A DNA stretch of 64,000 bases from JANNYA01 sp031422315 (GTDB lineage: Bacteria > Pseudomonadota > Gammaproteobacteria > Xanthomonadales > SZUA-5), in contig JANOQN010000024.1 of NCBI GenBank assembly GCA_031422315.1, positions 19,990-83,989 on the forward strand. The letters are read 5' to 3'. How positions within the stretch are numbered: the stretch's first letter is position 1; each line of letters opens with the position of its first letter. Of the stretch, positions 16,289-26,035 are shown piece after piece. The notes under the pieces are model-generated. The model ran no database searches and was not told the DNA's origin. It saw nothing but the letters and a program-made list of their open reading frames with translations. The position numbers were made by a program, and so were the translations under genes.

Positions 16289-16849
16289 ATGAACGATAAA
16301 ATTTTAAATGCGCAAGAAAAACGTGAAGCCGATGCGAATCTTGACCCCATCAGTGGTGCACCAGGTGCGCATCCGGTCGGCGTGGGGGTAGGCGCGGCAA
16401 TAGGCGGTTTGGCGGCAGGAATTGGCACAGGCGCAGCATTGGGCGCGGCAACCGGAACCGTGGTAGGTCCTGTCGGCACGGTGATTGGTGCAGCGGTTGG
16501 CGCGATTGTTGGTGGTTTAGCAGGCAAAGGCGTCGCTGAGTCCATTGACCCGACGATTGAGCAAGACTATTGGCGCGCGAATTACACACAACGGCCTTAC
16601 TTCGCCGATGGCCGCAGCTATGATGATTACGGTCCAGCCTATGGCGTGGGCACCAGTGCTTACACCCAATATCCAGGTAAGCGATTCGATGAAGTTGAAC
16701 CGCATTTATCACGTGACTGGCATGCCAATCGCGGTAAATCAACGCTTGATTGGGCAGCTGCGAAAGAAGCATCACGCGATGCCTGGAACCGCGTCAGCAA
16801 CACCGCAGAACGAGCCATTCCCGGCGATTCTGATCGTGATGGCAGATAG
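16289..16849 (+). CDS. Glycine-zipper domain protein of unknown function
   Basis: A 186-residue protein. Residues about 29-82 are a long glycine zipper (GVGVGAAIGGLAAGIGTGAAL and onward) with regular G-x-x-x-G spacing, long enough for a membrane hairpin. The polar C-terminal half (DQDYW-like segment near 95, then YGVGTSAYTQYPGKRFDEVEPHLSRDW) resembles stress-associated proteins in which an aromatic motif near 'YWR..Y..RPY' follows the zipper. There is no signal peptide. An AAGGA ribosome binding site precedes the ATG. It sits alone upstream of katE in the same direction, and general stress control of both would be reasonable, though no promoter evidence supports this. The function is not known. 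Confidence 0.8.
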   Translation: MNDKILNAQEKREADANLDPISGAPGAHPVGVGVGAAIGGLAAGIGTGAALGAATGTVVGPVGTVIGAAVGAIVGGLAGKGVAESIDPTIEQDYWRANYTQRPYFADGRSYDDYGPAYGVGTSAYTQYPGKRFDEVEPHLSRDWHANRGKSTLDWAAAKEASRDAWNRVSNTAERAIPGDSDRDGR

Positions 16850-16859
16850 CACTCGAATC

Positions 16860-16882
16860 GATTGCTGTTATCGATAGCAATC
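16860..16882. other. Short hairpin after the glycine-zipper gene
   Basis: GATTGCT and AGCAATC (16860-16866 and 16876-16882) pair around a 9-base loop that itself holds ATCGAT. There is no T-run after it, so a Rho-independent terminator is only a weak possibility. Confidence 0.35.
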
Positions 16883-16911
16883 ATTCGATGCAAGTCAGCA
16901 GTAAGTAGTCT

Positions 16912-16962
16912 GTCATTTCCGCGCAGGTGCAGTGCATGAGTTCTCAGTTGCGCGGGAATGAC
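16912..16962. repeat. GTCATT(T/C)CCGCGCA-type inverted repeat
   Basis: GTCATTTCCGCGCA (16912-16925) and TGCGCGGGAATGAC (16949-16962) are inverted copies with one mismatch. It is a short member of the dispersed repeat family also seen at 40908-40996 and 56876-56968. It lies between the glycine-zipper gene and katE. Confidence 0.65.
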
Positions 16963-17054
16963 CATTCGACCCGAATTCACGCGCCCGATAACAAATGCCC
17001 GAAATCAAACGATACCGTTGCGCGTCCTAGAATGCGGAGCGTTAGGAGAATCTT

Positions 17055-19397
17055 ATGGCCAACGCAAAAACACTCAAACGTCAGTCCACCCCCAGTTTAG
17101 CGATGATTGACCGACAACGGGTTGAGACCGACGCCGTTTCGAGCAAGTTTGACGTAAATGAAAACAAGGCCGATGAATATGGTCGTGACTGCCTCGCGAA
17201 GCCGCCAGAGGGCGCGCACGTTGAGCTGCCGTCTGATTTGGTATCGAGCAGCACGCTTGCCGAACAAAATTTCAGCGCTAAAACCGGTAGACCGCCAAGT
17301 GCCGGCGCCAGCCCGGCTAGCGATCCGTTAACCCGTGTTCGCACCGACGCTTCCGGCCAGCGTATGACAACTAACCAAGGCGTTCCGATTGCGGACAATC
17401 AAGCCTCACTCAAAGCTGGCTTACGCGGCCCGGCATTGCTGAAAGATTTTATACTGCGCGAAAAAATTACCCATTTTGATCATGAGCGCATTCCTGAGCG
17501 TATCGTGCATGCACGCGGTTCCGGCGCACACGGCTATTTTGAATCCTATGCTTCGTTTGAAGCGCTTACCCGCGCATCGTTGTTCGCTGAAAAAGGCAAG
17601 CGAACGCCGGTATTCGTACGATTCTCAACCGTAGCTGGTGAACGCGGATCGAAAGACACCGCGCGCGATGTGCGCGGTTTTGCGGTCAAATTTTATACTG
17701 ATGAAGGCAACTGGGATTTAGTCGGCAACAACATGCCAGTGTTTTTTATCCAAGATGCGATGAAGTTTCCTGATTTAGTACATGCGGTCAAACCCGAGCC
17801 GCATAACGGCATGCCGCAGGCCGCCTCGGCGCACGATACCTTTTGGGATTTCGTATCGCTGATGCCCGAGTCCACCCACATGTTGATGTGGCTAATGTCG
17901 GATCGCGCGCTGCCACGCAGCTATCGCATGATGCAAGGTTTTGGCGTGCATACCTTTCGCTTCGTTGATGCGTTTGGGGTGTCGTCATTCGTGAAATTTC
18001 ACTGGACGCCCAAGCAGGGCACGCACGCATTGTTGTGGGATGAAGCCGTGAAAATTTCCGGCTGTGATCCGGATTTCCATCGGCGCGATTTATGGGATGC
18101 CATTGAAGCGGGCGCTTACCCAGAGTGGGAATTAGGCGCACAGATTTTTTCAGAAGATGACGCTGAAAAATTCAGCTTTGACGTGCTTGATGCCACCAAG
18201 CTCATACCCGAAGAATTGGTGCCGATTACGCCCTTGGGCAAGATGGTGTTGAATCGCAATCCAGATAATTTTTTTGCGGAAACCGAACAGGTGGCATTTT
18301 GTACGGCGCATGTAGTGCCTGGCATTGATTTCTCAAATGATCCGCTGTTGGCGGGGCGTATCCATTCGTACATCGACACACAGATTACGCGCCTGGGCGG
18401 CCCCAATTTTCATGAGCTGCCTATCAATGCGCCGATTGCGCCAGTGCATAACAACCAGCGCGACGGCATGCACCGGCAAGCGGTACATCGCGGGCGAGTT
18501 TCGTATGAGCCGAACTCACTCGGCGGCGGCTGCCCGTTTCAAGCCGGCACTGCTGGTTATGTTCCGTTTCCTGAAACAGTACAGGGCGATGAAGTGCGCG
18601 GTAAGCCGGAGAAATTTGCTGAGCATTTCAATCAAGCTCGATTGTTTTATATGAGTCAAACGCCGGTCGAACAAAAGCATATCCAAGCGGCCTATCGGTT
18701 TGAGCTAAGTAAGCTACAAGTACCCGCCATTCGCGCGCGCGTGGTTTCGATGTTGAGAAATGTTGACGAAGATTTAGCGCAAAAAATTGCCGATGATTTG
18801 GGTATGCCGCTGCCAACGGCCATGCCGCCCGTGCTTGCGCGAGCGCCGTTGCCGGAAATTGGTAATTCAGCGGCACTGTCGATTTTCGCACTCCCCGGAA
18901 CGGTCAGTGTGCAGACGCGCTTGGTGGCGATCTGGATTGCCGATGGCGTCGATGCTAAGCAAGCGAACATGTTTTTTTCAGCATTGCGCTCGGCCGGTGC
19001 TAACCCGCGCATGTTAGGGCCTAGGATCGGAAAATTTACTGGTCTGGATGGATCTGAAGTTGAAGCCGTGGCATCGCTTGAGACCGAACCTGCTGTGGTT
19101 TTTGACGGCATGGTATTTCCTTCAGGCAGTGACAAATTTTTCAAAACATTTGCCAGTGACGCGCGCGCTATTGATTTTATCAAAGATCAATATCGCCATT
19201 GCAAGACCATGCTACTCATAGGCAGCGCCGCCAAACTGCTGGAGCAAATTGGGGCCGCCACAATCGGGCAGGCAGAAAAGGCGCACGCTGGAATTATCAC
19301 TGGGTCAAAAGGTAGCGCGAATGAAATCAAGCAATTTATTGAGCAGCTCGCACTGCATCGCCACCTTGAGCGTGAGTCGTACCCGCCGCTGTTGTAA
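17055..19397 (+). CDS. katE: Large-subunit (clade 2, HPII-type) catalase
   Basis: A 780-residue monofunctional haem catalase that breaks down hydrogen peroxide. The N-terminal extension of about 110 residues is typical of large-subunit enzymes. The core shows the distal histidine in ARGSGAHGYFESY, VRFSTVAGERGSKDTARDVRGFA, the distal Asn in LVGNNMPVFFIQDAMKFPD, and the haem-ligand tyrosine in RIHSYIDTQITRLGGPNFHELPIN. The last 150 residues (from about 615) are a flavodoxin-like DJ-1/PfpI domain, which is the hallmark of the HPII type. A TTAGGAG ribosome binding site precedes the ATG. It stands as a single gene; the GGDEF gene downstream is 117 bases away. Confidence 0.96.
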   Translation: MANAKTLKRQSTPSLAMIDRQRVETDAVSSKFDVNENKADEYGRDCLAKPPEGAHVELPSDLVSSSTLAEQNFSAKTGRPPSAGASPASDPLTRVRTDASGQRMTTNQGVPIADNQASLKAGLRGPALLKDFILREKITHFDHERIPERIVHARGSGAHGYFESYASFEALTRASLFAEKGKRTPVFVRFSTVAGERGSKDTARDVRGFAVKFYTDEGNWDLVGNNMPVFFIQDAMKFPDLVHAVKPEPHNGMPQAASAHDTFWDFVSLMPESTHMLMWLMSDRALPRSYRMMQGFGVHTFRFVDAFGVSSFVKFHWTPKQGTHALLWDEAVKISGCDPDFHRRDLWDAIEAGAYPEWELGAQIFSEDDAEKFSFDVLDATKLIPEELVPITPLGKMVLNRNPDNFFAETEQVAFCTAHVVPGIDFSNDPLLAGRIHSYIDTQITRLGGPNFHELPINAPIAPVHNNQRDGMHRQAVHRGRVSYEPNSLGGGCPFQAGTAGYVPFPETVQGDEVRGKPEKFAEHFNQARLFYMSQTPVEQKHIQAAYRFELSKLQVPAIRARVVSMLRNVDEDLAQKIADDLGMPLPTAMPPVLARAPLPEIGNSAALSIFALPGTVSVQTRLVAIWIADGVDAKQANMFFSALRSAGANPRMLGPRIGKFTGLDGSEVEAVASLETEPAVVFDGMVFPSGSDKFFKTFASDARAIDFIKDQYRHCKTMLLIGSAAKLLEQIGAATIGQAEKAHAGIITGSKGSANEIKQFIEQLALHRHLERESYPPLL

Positions 19398-19514
19398 AAC
19401 CTGTACGGCTTCCAAGCTGAGCATGAGTTGTGCGCAAATTCTGCGCAATATCAGAGTGTTAGTCGGTGAGTCATTCCGCGAAACTGCCTGGCAAGACGTA
19501 GTGAGCAGCGCGCC

Positions 19515-20798
19515 ATGAGCTATCGCGTGTTGATCCTTACTGACGTCGAAGAAGATGCGCGCACGTTAGAATCGGTGCTGGCGAAAGCGAGCGACGGCCC
19601 GTTTAAAACGAATTGGTTACGGCGCTTGGATGATGCCGTAACACTGATCGGCGAAGGTGCAATTGACGCCGTGCTGGTTGATATGACGCTGGCGGACAGC
19701 AGCGGGATTGCAACCTTTGACGCGGTGAAAGCCGCCGACACGCAAATGCCGATCATGATTTTAAGCGCGATGGAAGAAGAAGCGCTGGCGATTGAAGCGG
19801 TCGAGCGTGGCGCGCAGGGTTATTTATCGAAAGGCTATTTCAAAAGCTACATCGTGCCGCAAGGGCTGCGCAATATTATTCAGCGCAAGTCGGTCGAAGT
19901 GGCCCGCTACCGAGAAAAAGCGCGCGCGGAAATCACGCTCAACTCGATTGCCGATGCGGTCATTGGCACCGATGTCGACGGCATCGTGGACTATTTAAAC
20001 ATCGCCGCTGAAACCATCACCGGCTGGACCCGTGAGGCCGCATTTGGGCAACCGATTACTAATATTTTCAGAATCATCAACGGATTGACTGGCCAGATTG
20101 AGCGCGGCACGGTCAGTTTAGTACTGCAATATCAACAGCCGATCGGATTGCCACCCAACACCAAGCTAATGCGGCGCGACGGTAGCGAACTGGCGATTGA
20201 AGATTCTGCAGCGCCAATATTTGATGAATACGGCAAGCTGAGCGGCGCAGTGATTGTTTTCAGAGATGTGAGCGCGGTGCGCGCCATGACTGAAAAAATG
20301 GCGTTTTACGCGCACCATGATTTTCTAACGCAGCTGCCGAATCGGTTTTTATTGAATGACCGTTTAAGCCAAGCCATTGAAGGCGCGCACCGTAATCAAC
20401 ACCGCCTCGGTGTGCTTTTTCTGGATTTGGACGGCCTCAAACGGATCAATGATGCGCATGGCCATGCCATTGGCGACGGCCTACTGCAATCGGCCGCCCG
20501 GCGGTTAACCGATTGCGTGCGCACCGTCGATACGGTTAGCCGCATGGGCGGCGATGAGTTCGTTATCATCCTAATCGATTGCCATGATGCCAATGCGATC
20601 ACTGTGATTGCAGAAAAATTTCTAGCTGCCATGGCATTACCGCATGTGGTAAGTAACCTTACACTCAACGTGACCACCAGCATTGGCATTAGCCTATATC
20701 CTGATGATGGGCTCGACGCATTGAGTTTGATCAAGAGCGCCGACGCGGCAATGTATCAAGCCAAACAAAACGGGCGCAATAATTATCAGTTTTCCTAG
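19515..20798 (+). CDS. REC-PAS-GGDEF diguanylate cyclase
   Basis: A 427-residue cytoplasmic signalling protein. The receiver domain (1-125) has the phosphoacceptor Asp56 in AVLVDMTLAD and Lys106 in YLSKGYF. A PAS domain spans about 135-255. The GGDEF domain (about 265-427) contains RMGGDEF (343-349), so the active site is intact, and RTVD (336-339) five residues before it is the RxxD inhibitory site for cyclic di-GMP. It should therefore make cyclic di-GMP under control of phosphorylation and product feedback. No partner kinase is adjacent; the hybrid kinase operon at 42-49 kb is a candidate only by being in the same window. Confidence 0.92.
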   Translation: MSYRVLILTDVEEDARTLESVLAKASDGPFKTNWLRRLDDAVTLIGEGAIDAVLVDMTLADSSGIATFDAVKAADTQMPIMILSAMEEEALAIEAVERGAQGYLSKGYFKSYIVPQGLRNIIQRKSVEVARYREKARAEITLNSIADAVIGTDVDGIVDYLNIAAETITGWTREAAFGQPITNIFRIINGLTGQIERGTVSLVLQYQQPIGLPPNTKLMRRDGSELAIEDSAAPIFDEYGKLSGAVIVFRDVSAVRAMTEKMAFYAHHDFLTQLPNRFLLNDRLSQAIEGAHRNQHRLGVLFLDLDGLKRINDAHGHAIGDGLLQSAARRLTDCVRTVDTVSRMGGDEFVIILIDCHDANAITVIAEKFLAAMALPHVVSNLTLNVTTSIGISLYPDDGLDALSLIKSADAAMYQAKQNGRNNYQFS

Positions 20799-20827
20799 GG
20801 CATCGCACTAGGTAACGACGGTCGTTC

Positions 20828-21571
20828 CTATTTGCCACCACGCGCTCGCCAGACTCGAATTAAGCCCAAAAAATCATCCACCGCGGGCACACCGGCCAGA
20901 TAAATCAACACCAGCGCCAGCGGAATCGTTGCGGCATAGCCTATATATTTGAACCCCAGCGCACCGGCTACGCCGCCGATAAAAAATGCCGAAACCAAAC
21001 CAACTAGCGTGCCAAGATGTGCGCTGCTGAACTGCGCGCTGCGCACCAACAGCCTGCCTAACTCAATGCCGATATCGGTGACAACACCGGTAATGTGGGT
21101 GGTTCGAATGATCGCGCCCGATAGCTTGCTGATGACTGCGTTTTGCAGGCCCATGATAAAACACAACAGCGTTACCGTTACCGGCACGAACAGCCCGCGC
21201 ACCTCGGCCAGCTGAGCGCCGAGCGCGCCAAAAACTAGCAATAGCAAGGCTTCTAACAAAAGCGGCAATGCGTATTCGCTAGTCAATTGCCGTTTGCGCG
21301 CCAAACTGACCAACACGCTCGAACACACTGCGCCGGCCAAAAAGCTCAACAAACCGCTAACGCCGATCCACACTAGCTCAAAGCTGCCCAGCACCAAGTT
21401 ATCCGCCATTGACGAAACTATACCGGTCATGTGTGAGGTGTATTGCGCTACTGCCAAAAAACCGCCCGCATTGATGGCCCCCGCGCAAAATGCAAGCCCG
21501 AATCCTAAATGGCGATCGGCCTGCGCGGTGCGTTCTCGGTCGGTTAGTCGGCGGGCGAATTTAAAAGGCAT
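20828..21571 (-). CDS. YoaK/DUF1275 family membrane protein
   Basis: A 247-residue integral membrane protein with about six hydrophobic segments. The N-terminal GFGLAFCAGAINAGGFLAVAQYTSHMTG and the segment LCFIMGLQNAVISKLSG, followed by RTTHITGVVTDIGIELG, are characteristic of the YoaK (DUF1275) family. Its molecular role is not established. It is the last gene of a long leftward run and starts 28 bases after the adaptor protein gene; co-transcription is likely. Nothing shows whether it works with the exporter. Confidence 0.88.
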   Translation of the reverse strand: MPFKFARRLTDRERTAQADRHLGFGLAFCAGAINAGGFLAVAQYTSHMTGIVSSMADNLVLGSFELVWIGVSGLLSFLAGAVCSSVLVSLARKRQLTSEYALPLLLEALLLLVFGALGAQLAEVRGLFVPVTVTLLCFIMGLQNAVISKLSGAIIRTTHITGVVTDIGIELGRLLVRSAQFSSAHLGTLVGLVSAFFIGGVAGALGFKYIGYAATIPLALVLIYLAGVPAVDDFLGLIRVWRARGGK

Positions 21572-21599
21572 GACGTGCTAATTTGGGTCTAGCAAGCCA

Positions 21600-22883
21600 T
21601 CATCGTTTGCGCGCAGCCACCCGCAGCCCGTCACGCACAGTGGCAGGCGGGTAAGCGATGACCTGCTGGCCGGTGCGGATGCCGCTGCGAACCCAGGCCG
21701 CACTGCCGTTGCGTGCGGCAACTTCAACAAGCGTCTGGCGCGCGCGACCTGCGTCGGCAACGAACACCGCAAATTGTGTTGGCAACGAAACGAGGGTTAC
21801 GCTAGCGCTAATGGCTACGCCGTTCTCGTTCGCCAAACCCGCCGTACTCGGCAGAGGAAACACCGCACTCACCGGCACCTGCACGGCGTTCGCTTCGCTC
21901 AGCGTGACGATGCGCACGCTGACCCGGTAGCCATCGCCCAGCGCCTGCCAGTCGGCCGGCGGGCTGGTGATGTCGATCAACACGCGTACGCGCTGTTCTT
22001 CAACGCCAAGCGCAGAGACTTTAGTAAAAGCGGCCGGCTCGACGCTGCGCACGCGGCCTTCCAACGCGCCCTTGCCGCCCCAGCGCTCGATGATCACGCG
22101 GCTGCCCGCGGTGGCTGCCAGTGCCTCTGTGGTCAGCAGCTCAGTTACTATTTCCATGCGCTGAGTGTCGCCGATTTCAAGCAGCGGCGTGCCCACTGCT
22201 ACCGCAGCCTCACTGCCTTGCAGCACCCGCAACACCCGGCCAGCGACAGGCGCACGCACGGTGAAGGCGTCTGCATTGCCTGCGCTGCCCGCGCCTGTGC
22301 GCGATGGCTGCACGGCATTTAACGCAGCCGCCTGCGCCTGTTCCAGCTCGTGCCCGGCCATGCGGCGTTCGGCCGCAGCCGCTTCAACTTCGCGCCCTGC
22401 AGCTTGCTTGGTCAGTCGATCAGCCTCGATCTTGACGGGCGCAATAAAGCCTTTTTGCACCAGTTGTTCGCTGCGCCGAAGTTCGCTGCTGGCAAGCGCT
22501 AGCGATACCTGCGCGCGCGCGGTACGCGCTATGGCCCGCGCCACGTTGTCTTGCGCGGCCTGAACACGCGCCTGCAGCTCGCGCTGCGTGCGCGCGTCCA
22601 GCATCGCCGGCAGCACCGCGATTAGTACCGCCAACGGCGTATCAATCGCCACCGCATCACCTTCCTTCAGAGTAATGCGGACCAAACGCCCGGCTAACGG
22701 CGCCGACACCACATAACGATCGGTCAGGCGGGTCTTGCCGTCTTCGTCTATGGTGGTTTCGAACGGCCCCTGCGTCACCGTCGCCAGTTCAACTTCGATC
22801 GGGCGTGGTGCAAATGCCCAGCCCGCAGCCAGCGCCAATGCCAGCACGACAGTGCCACCGATAACCCAAGTTTTAGCTTTCAT
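21600..22883 (-). CDS. HlyD/RND-type periplasmic adaptor subunit of ABC exporter
   Basis: A 427-residue protein anchored by an N-terminal membrane helix (about 5-27). The barrel-sandwich (lipoyl-like) halves are seen at TDRYVVSAPLAGRLVRITLKEGDAV (about 55-80) and AFTVRAPVAGRVLRVLQGSEAAV (about 215-240), separated by a coiled-coil hairpin rich in Ala, Glu and Gln. Beta-barrel and membrane-proximal parts follow. It would link the inner-membrane permease encoded next to it to an outer-membrane channel; no TolC-like gene is in the window. The gap to the permease gene is 43 bases. The exported substrate is unknown. Confidence 0.88.
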   Translation of the reverse strand: MKAKTWVIGGTVVLALALAAGWAFAPRPIEVELATVTQGPFETTIDEDGKTRLTDRYVVSAPLAGRLVRITLKEGDAVAIDTPLAVLIAVLPAMLDARTQRELQARVQAAQDNVARAIARTARAQVSLALASSELRRSEQLVQKGFIAPVKIEADRLTKQAAGREVEAAAAERRMAGHELEQAQAAALNAVQPSRTGAGSAGNADAFTVRAPVAGRVLRVLQGSEAAVAVGTPLLEIGDTQRMEIVTELLTTEALAATAGSRVIIERWGGKGALEGRVRSVEPAAFTKVSALGVEEQRVRVLIDITSPPADWQALGDGYRVSVRIVTLSEANAVQVPVSAVFPLPSTAGLANENGVAISASVTLVSLPTQFAVFVADAGRARQTLVEVAARNGSAAWVRSGIRTGQQVIAYPPATVRDGLRVAARKR

Positions 22884-22926
22884 GTCAGTCTCCTTTTCTC
22901 AATCTTAGGTGAAGCGCATGCGCTGC

Positions 22927-25290
22927 TCATTCACGCGTCTTCAACGCGGCTACCATGTCCAGTTTGTCAATGCGTCTGCGCACCACTAGCGCGCTTGCCG
23001 CAGCGGCGGACAGCACAACTAAGGCAGACCACGCATACGTCGAGGGCTGGATGACTGCCGGAAACAAAAATTGATCAGACGCCACCAGTTGGCTGACCAG
23101 CTGCACCATCCAAAAGCCCATCAGCATGCCCAACGGCAAGGCCAACGCGATGCCAATCGCCATTTCGCCCAGCAGCAAACCCGAAACCTCGGCGCGCGTG
23201 AAGCCCAGCACGCGCAAGCTGGCCAGCTCCCAGGTACGCTCGGCCAGCGAAATGCGGGCATTGTTGTAAACGACCCCAACGGCAATCACGGTGGCGAACA
23301 GCGTCAACACCGTGCTCATGATGCGGATGTTGCGGGCGGTGACCTCTTGCATGTTGCGCAGCACCGTTGCCTTGCTGAAAGCGCCGATCACGCGCGGCAA
23401 TTGTTTGCTAGCTAACAGTAATTCGGGCTCGCGGCCGCGCTCAATTGCTAGCGCAAACTGGGTCGACAAATCGCCCTCTTGCAGCAGTTGGTTCAACGCA
23501 CGGCGCTCCATGTAGGCGTTTAAGCCCATCATCTCGCGCACTACCGCAGCCAGCGGCACCGCGACGGTGCGCTGAGCACCTTCCAGCACCTCAACGCGTA
23601 CGGATTGGCCGACTTTCAAGCCCAGCTTGGCGGCTAGGCGGTCCGTCATGACCAAGCCATCGTCGTCCAGCCAATTGACTACGTGTTTGTCGATATCAAC
23701 AATGCGGCGCAGCTGCGCATGCTGTGCCAAGCCCTGAATAGCGCCGCGCTGGCTCAAGTGTCCATTGATGAAACGCACGGCCACGTCGCGGCCTGACTCA
23801 ACCATCGTCACACCGGGCAAGCGCGCTAGCTCGTGCCGGGCGCTGTCGGCGGCGGCCTCTGGCATCCACAGCACGACATCGCTGCGGAGCCCGACGTTGA
23901 ACTGCGCGTCGACGACGTAATCAATCGCGTCGCTGAAAAAATTACCCATCACCACGATGGACACCGATGCCGCAACACCGCCAATCGACAGCGCAGTGCG
24001 CAACGGCCGACGTTCCATGTTGCGCAAAATCATGCGCAGCGCAGGCGGAATGCGCGTGATGCCTAGGCGCTCAATCAGCGTGCGCCGGTAGTGCCCCGGC
24101 GCTTGCGGGCGCATCGCCTCAGCCGGTGCTAGCCGCACGGTGGCTAGAATCGCATTCAAGGTTCCGAGTGCAGCGGTGACGAGCGTAATACTGATACTCA
24201 CCAGCAACAGCCACGGCGCCATGGTGTACTGAAAGCTTGGAAACTGAAATGATTCCGCATACAGGTGTAAGAATTGCCTACCCAAAACATTGCCCAAGCC
24301 AACGCCGAGTATTGAGCCAAAGATCACGATCACCAGCACCAGCTTTAAATAGTGGACGCCGATAGTGACGTTGGGGTAACCCAGCGCCTTTAGCGCGGCA
24401 ATTTGTTCACGCTGTGTCGCCACCAACCGCGACACCACCACATTGAGCAAGAACGCGGCCACGCCCAAAAAAATTAAAGGCAATAGCGTGCCCAGCACGC
24501 GTTGCTGCTTGATTTCACTGTCCAAGATGGCGTGCGAGGTTTGCTCTTTGCGGCCATGCGCTTCCCGACTGCCATAGCGCGTGAGCTGCGCCGATAGCGC
24601 GTCCAGCACCGCGCGTTCTGAGGCGCCGGGCGCGAGTTTAATAGCGAGCCGGTTAAACGCGCCATCCATGTCATACGCTGCCGCGAGTGCGTCGCGCGGC
24701 ACCCAAAACACGCCGAAGCCGCGCAAATCAGGCGCGCCTTGCATGCCAGCAAAAATGAATTCGGGCGACAAGGCAATGCCGGTGACCTGCAAAGTGCGGC
24801 GTTTGCCATTGATAAGCGCCGACAGGCGCGCACCCGGTCGCAGGCCACGGGCGTCCGCGAAGCCCGCCGACACCAGCGCAGGAATGGCTTGCTCGGCGCC
24901 CGCGTCGAGCAAGCGCCCATTGCGCAGCGTCACCAAATTCATCCGCGCGGGCACCCGAGCATCGACGCCAATGAGTTGGCCCAACACCGGGTCAAGCACG
25001 CCCGGAAGTTCAATGCGCACGACCTGCTCGATTGTGGTCTGCACATCGGCCACGCCGGGTAGGGTCAACAAGGTTGCGGCCAGCGAGTTCGGCGCGCGCT
25101 TGACACTGGCAAACACGTCAGCAAAGTGGCCGCTGGCGTAAAACCGCTCGCGCGCCAAAGCCAGCGAATCTACCGCTGATAAGCTGGTGATAAAACCGCC
25201 CACACCACTGGCCACCACCAGCGCGATGGTCAGCACTTGGCTCCACATCAGGCGCAAATCACGCAGTAGCTTGCGATCAAGCGCGGTCAT
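22927..25290 (-). CDS. ABC exporter permease with two FtsX domains
   Basis: A 787-residue inner membrane protein. The N-terminal helix (SQVLTIALVVASGVGGFITSLSA) is followed by a MacB-like periplasmic domain (about 45-260), three membrane helices (about 270-390), a second periplasmic domain (about 440-650), and three to four final helices that include ASLRVLGFTRAEVSGLLLGEMAIG. This doubled FtsX organisation marks exporters of the MacB superfamily, in which one long permease may act where two short ones usually do. It lies 7 bases downstream of its ATPase gene and upstream of the adaptor, so the three form one exporter. Confidence 0.9.
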   Translation of the reverse strand: MTALDRKLLRDLRLMWSQVLTIALVVASGVGGFITSLSAVDSLALARERFYASGHFADVFASVKRAPNSLAATLLTLPGVADVQTTIEQVVRIELPGVLDPVLGQLIGVDARVPARMNLVTLRNGRLLDAGAEQAIPALVSAGFADARGLRPGARLSALINGKRRTLQVTGIALSPEFIFAGMQGAPDLRGFGVFWVPRDALAAAYDMDGAFNRLAIKLAPGASERAVLDALSAQLTRYGSREAHGRKEQTSHAILDSEIKQQRVLGTLLPLIFLGVAAFLLNVVVSRLVATQREQIAALKALGYPNVTIGVHYLKLVLVIVIFGSILGVGLGNVLGRQFLHLYAESFQFPSFQYTMAPWLLLVSISITLVTAALGTLNAILATVRLAPAEAMRPQAPGHYRRTLIERLGITRIPPALRMILRNMERRPLRTALSIGGVAASVSIVVMGNFFSDAIDYVVDAQFNVGLRSDVVLWMPEAAADSARHELARLPGVTMVESGRDVAVRFINGHLSQRGAIQGLAQHAQLRRIVDIDKHVVNWLDDDGLVMTDRLAAKLGLKVGQSVRVEVLEGAQRTVAVPLAAVVREMMGLNAYMERRALNQLLQEGDLSTQFALAIERGREPELLLASKQLPRVIGAFSKATVLRNMQEVTARNIRIMSTVLTLFATVIAVGVVYNNARISLAERTWELASLRVLGFTRAEVSGLLLGEMAIGIALALPLGMLMGFWMVQLVSQLVASDQFLFPAVIQPSTYAWSALVVLSAAAASALVVRRRIDKLDMVAALKTRE

Positions 25291-25297
25291 CTCAATC

Positions 25298-26035
25298 TCA
25301 CCACTTCAACTCAGACGGGCTGATTTTATGCGCGTTCATTTCGACCTTTTGGATGCGCCCATCGCCCAGGTAAATCACCCGATCCGCCATGCCCGCAATC
25401 GACGCGTTGTGCGTGATCACTACGGCTGTGGTGCCGAGCTCGACATTGATTTTCGCAATGACCTCAAGCACTAGTTTGCCAGTCACATAATCCAGCGCAC
25501 CAGTGGGCTCGTCGCACAACAACACATCGGGGCGTTTGACGATTGCCCGCGCAATCGCCACGCGCTGCTGTTCGCCGCCCGAGAGTTGCGCCGGGAAATG
25601 ATCGCGCCGGGGCGTCAGGCCGACCCGATCAATAGCTTCGTCCACTGACATCGGGTTAACGGCGATATCGGTAACCAGCGCTAAGTTTTCGCGCACCGTC
25701 AAACTGGGAATCAGGTTGTAAAACTGAAACACAAAGCCGACATGCTCACGCCGGTAGGTGGTCAGATCTTTTTCGCTAGCCGCCGTCAGCACCGTGTCAC
25801 CAAAACGCACCTCACCGCTGCTGGGCACGTCCAGCCCGCCCAAAATATTCAGCAGCGTTGACTTGCCGCTGCCCGATGCACCGAGCAACACCACGAATTC
25901 GCCCCGGTGTATTTCCAGTTCAACATCACGCAGCGCGTGTACTTCAAGCTCGCCGCTGCGGTAGACCTTGCACAGCGCGTGCGCCGAAAAAACTACCGGG
26001 GCGGTTGGTGTTGCAGCTGCGGTGGCATCCGTCAT
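25298..26035 (-). CDS. ABC exporter ATP-binding protein (LolD/MacB type)
   Basis: A 245-residue nucleotide-binding subunit. The Walker A motif is GASGSGKST (about 53-61), the Q-loop is in VFQFYNLIPSLTVREN, the signature is LSGGEQQRVAIARA, Walker B is VLLCDEPTGALD and the switch His lies in AVVITHN. The sequence RSGELEVHALRDVELEIHRGEFV at the start is of the LolD type. It overlaps the upstream alpha/beta hydrolase gene by 4 bp and precedes the double FtsX permease by 7 bases. The permease and adaptor genes that follow supply the rest of the exporter. Confidence 0.93.
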   Translation of the reverse strand: MTDATAAATPTAPVVFSAHALCKVYRSGELEVHALRDVELEIHRGEFVVLLGASGSGKSTLLNILGGLDVPSSGEVRFGDTVLTAASEKDLTTYRREHVGFVFQFYNLIPSLTVRENLALVTDIAVNPMSVDEAIDRVGLTPRRDHFPAQLSGGEQQRVAIARAIVKRPDVLLCDEPTGALDYVTGKLVLEVIAKINVELGTTAVVITHNASIAGMADRVIYLGDGRIQKVEMNAHKISPSELKW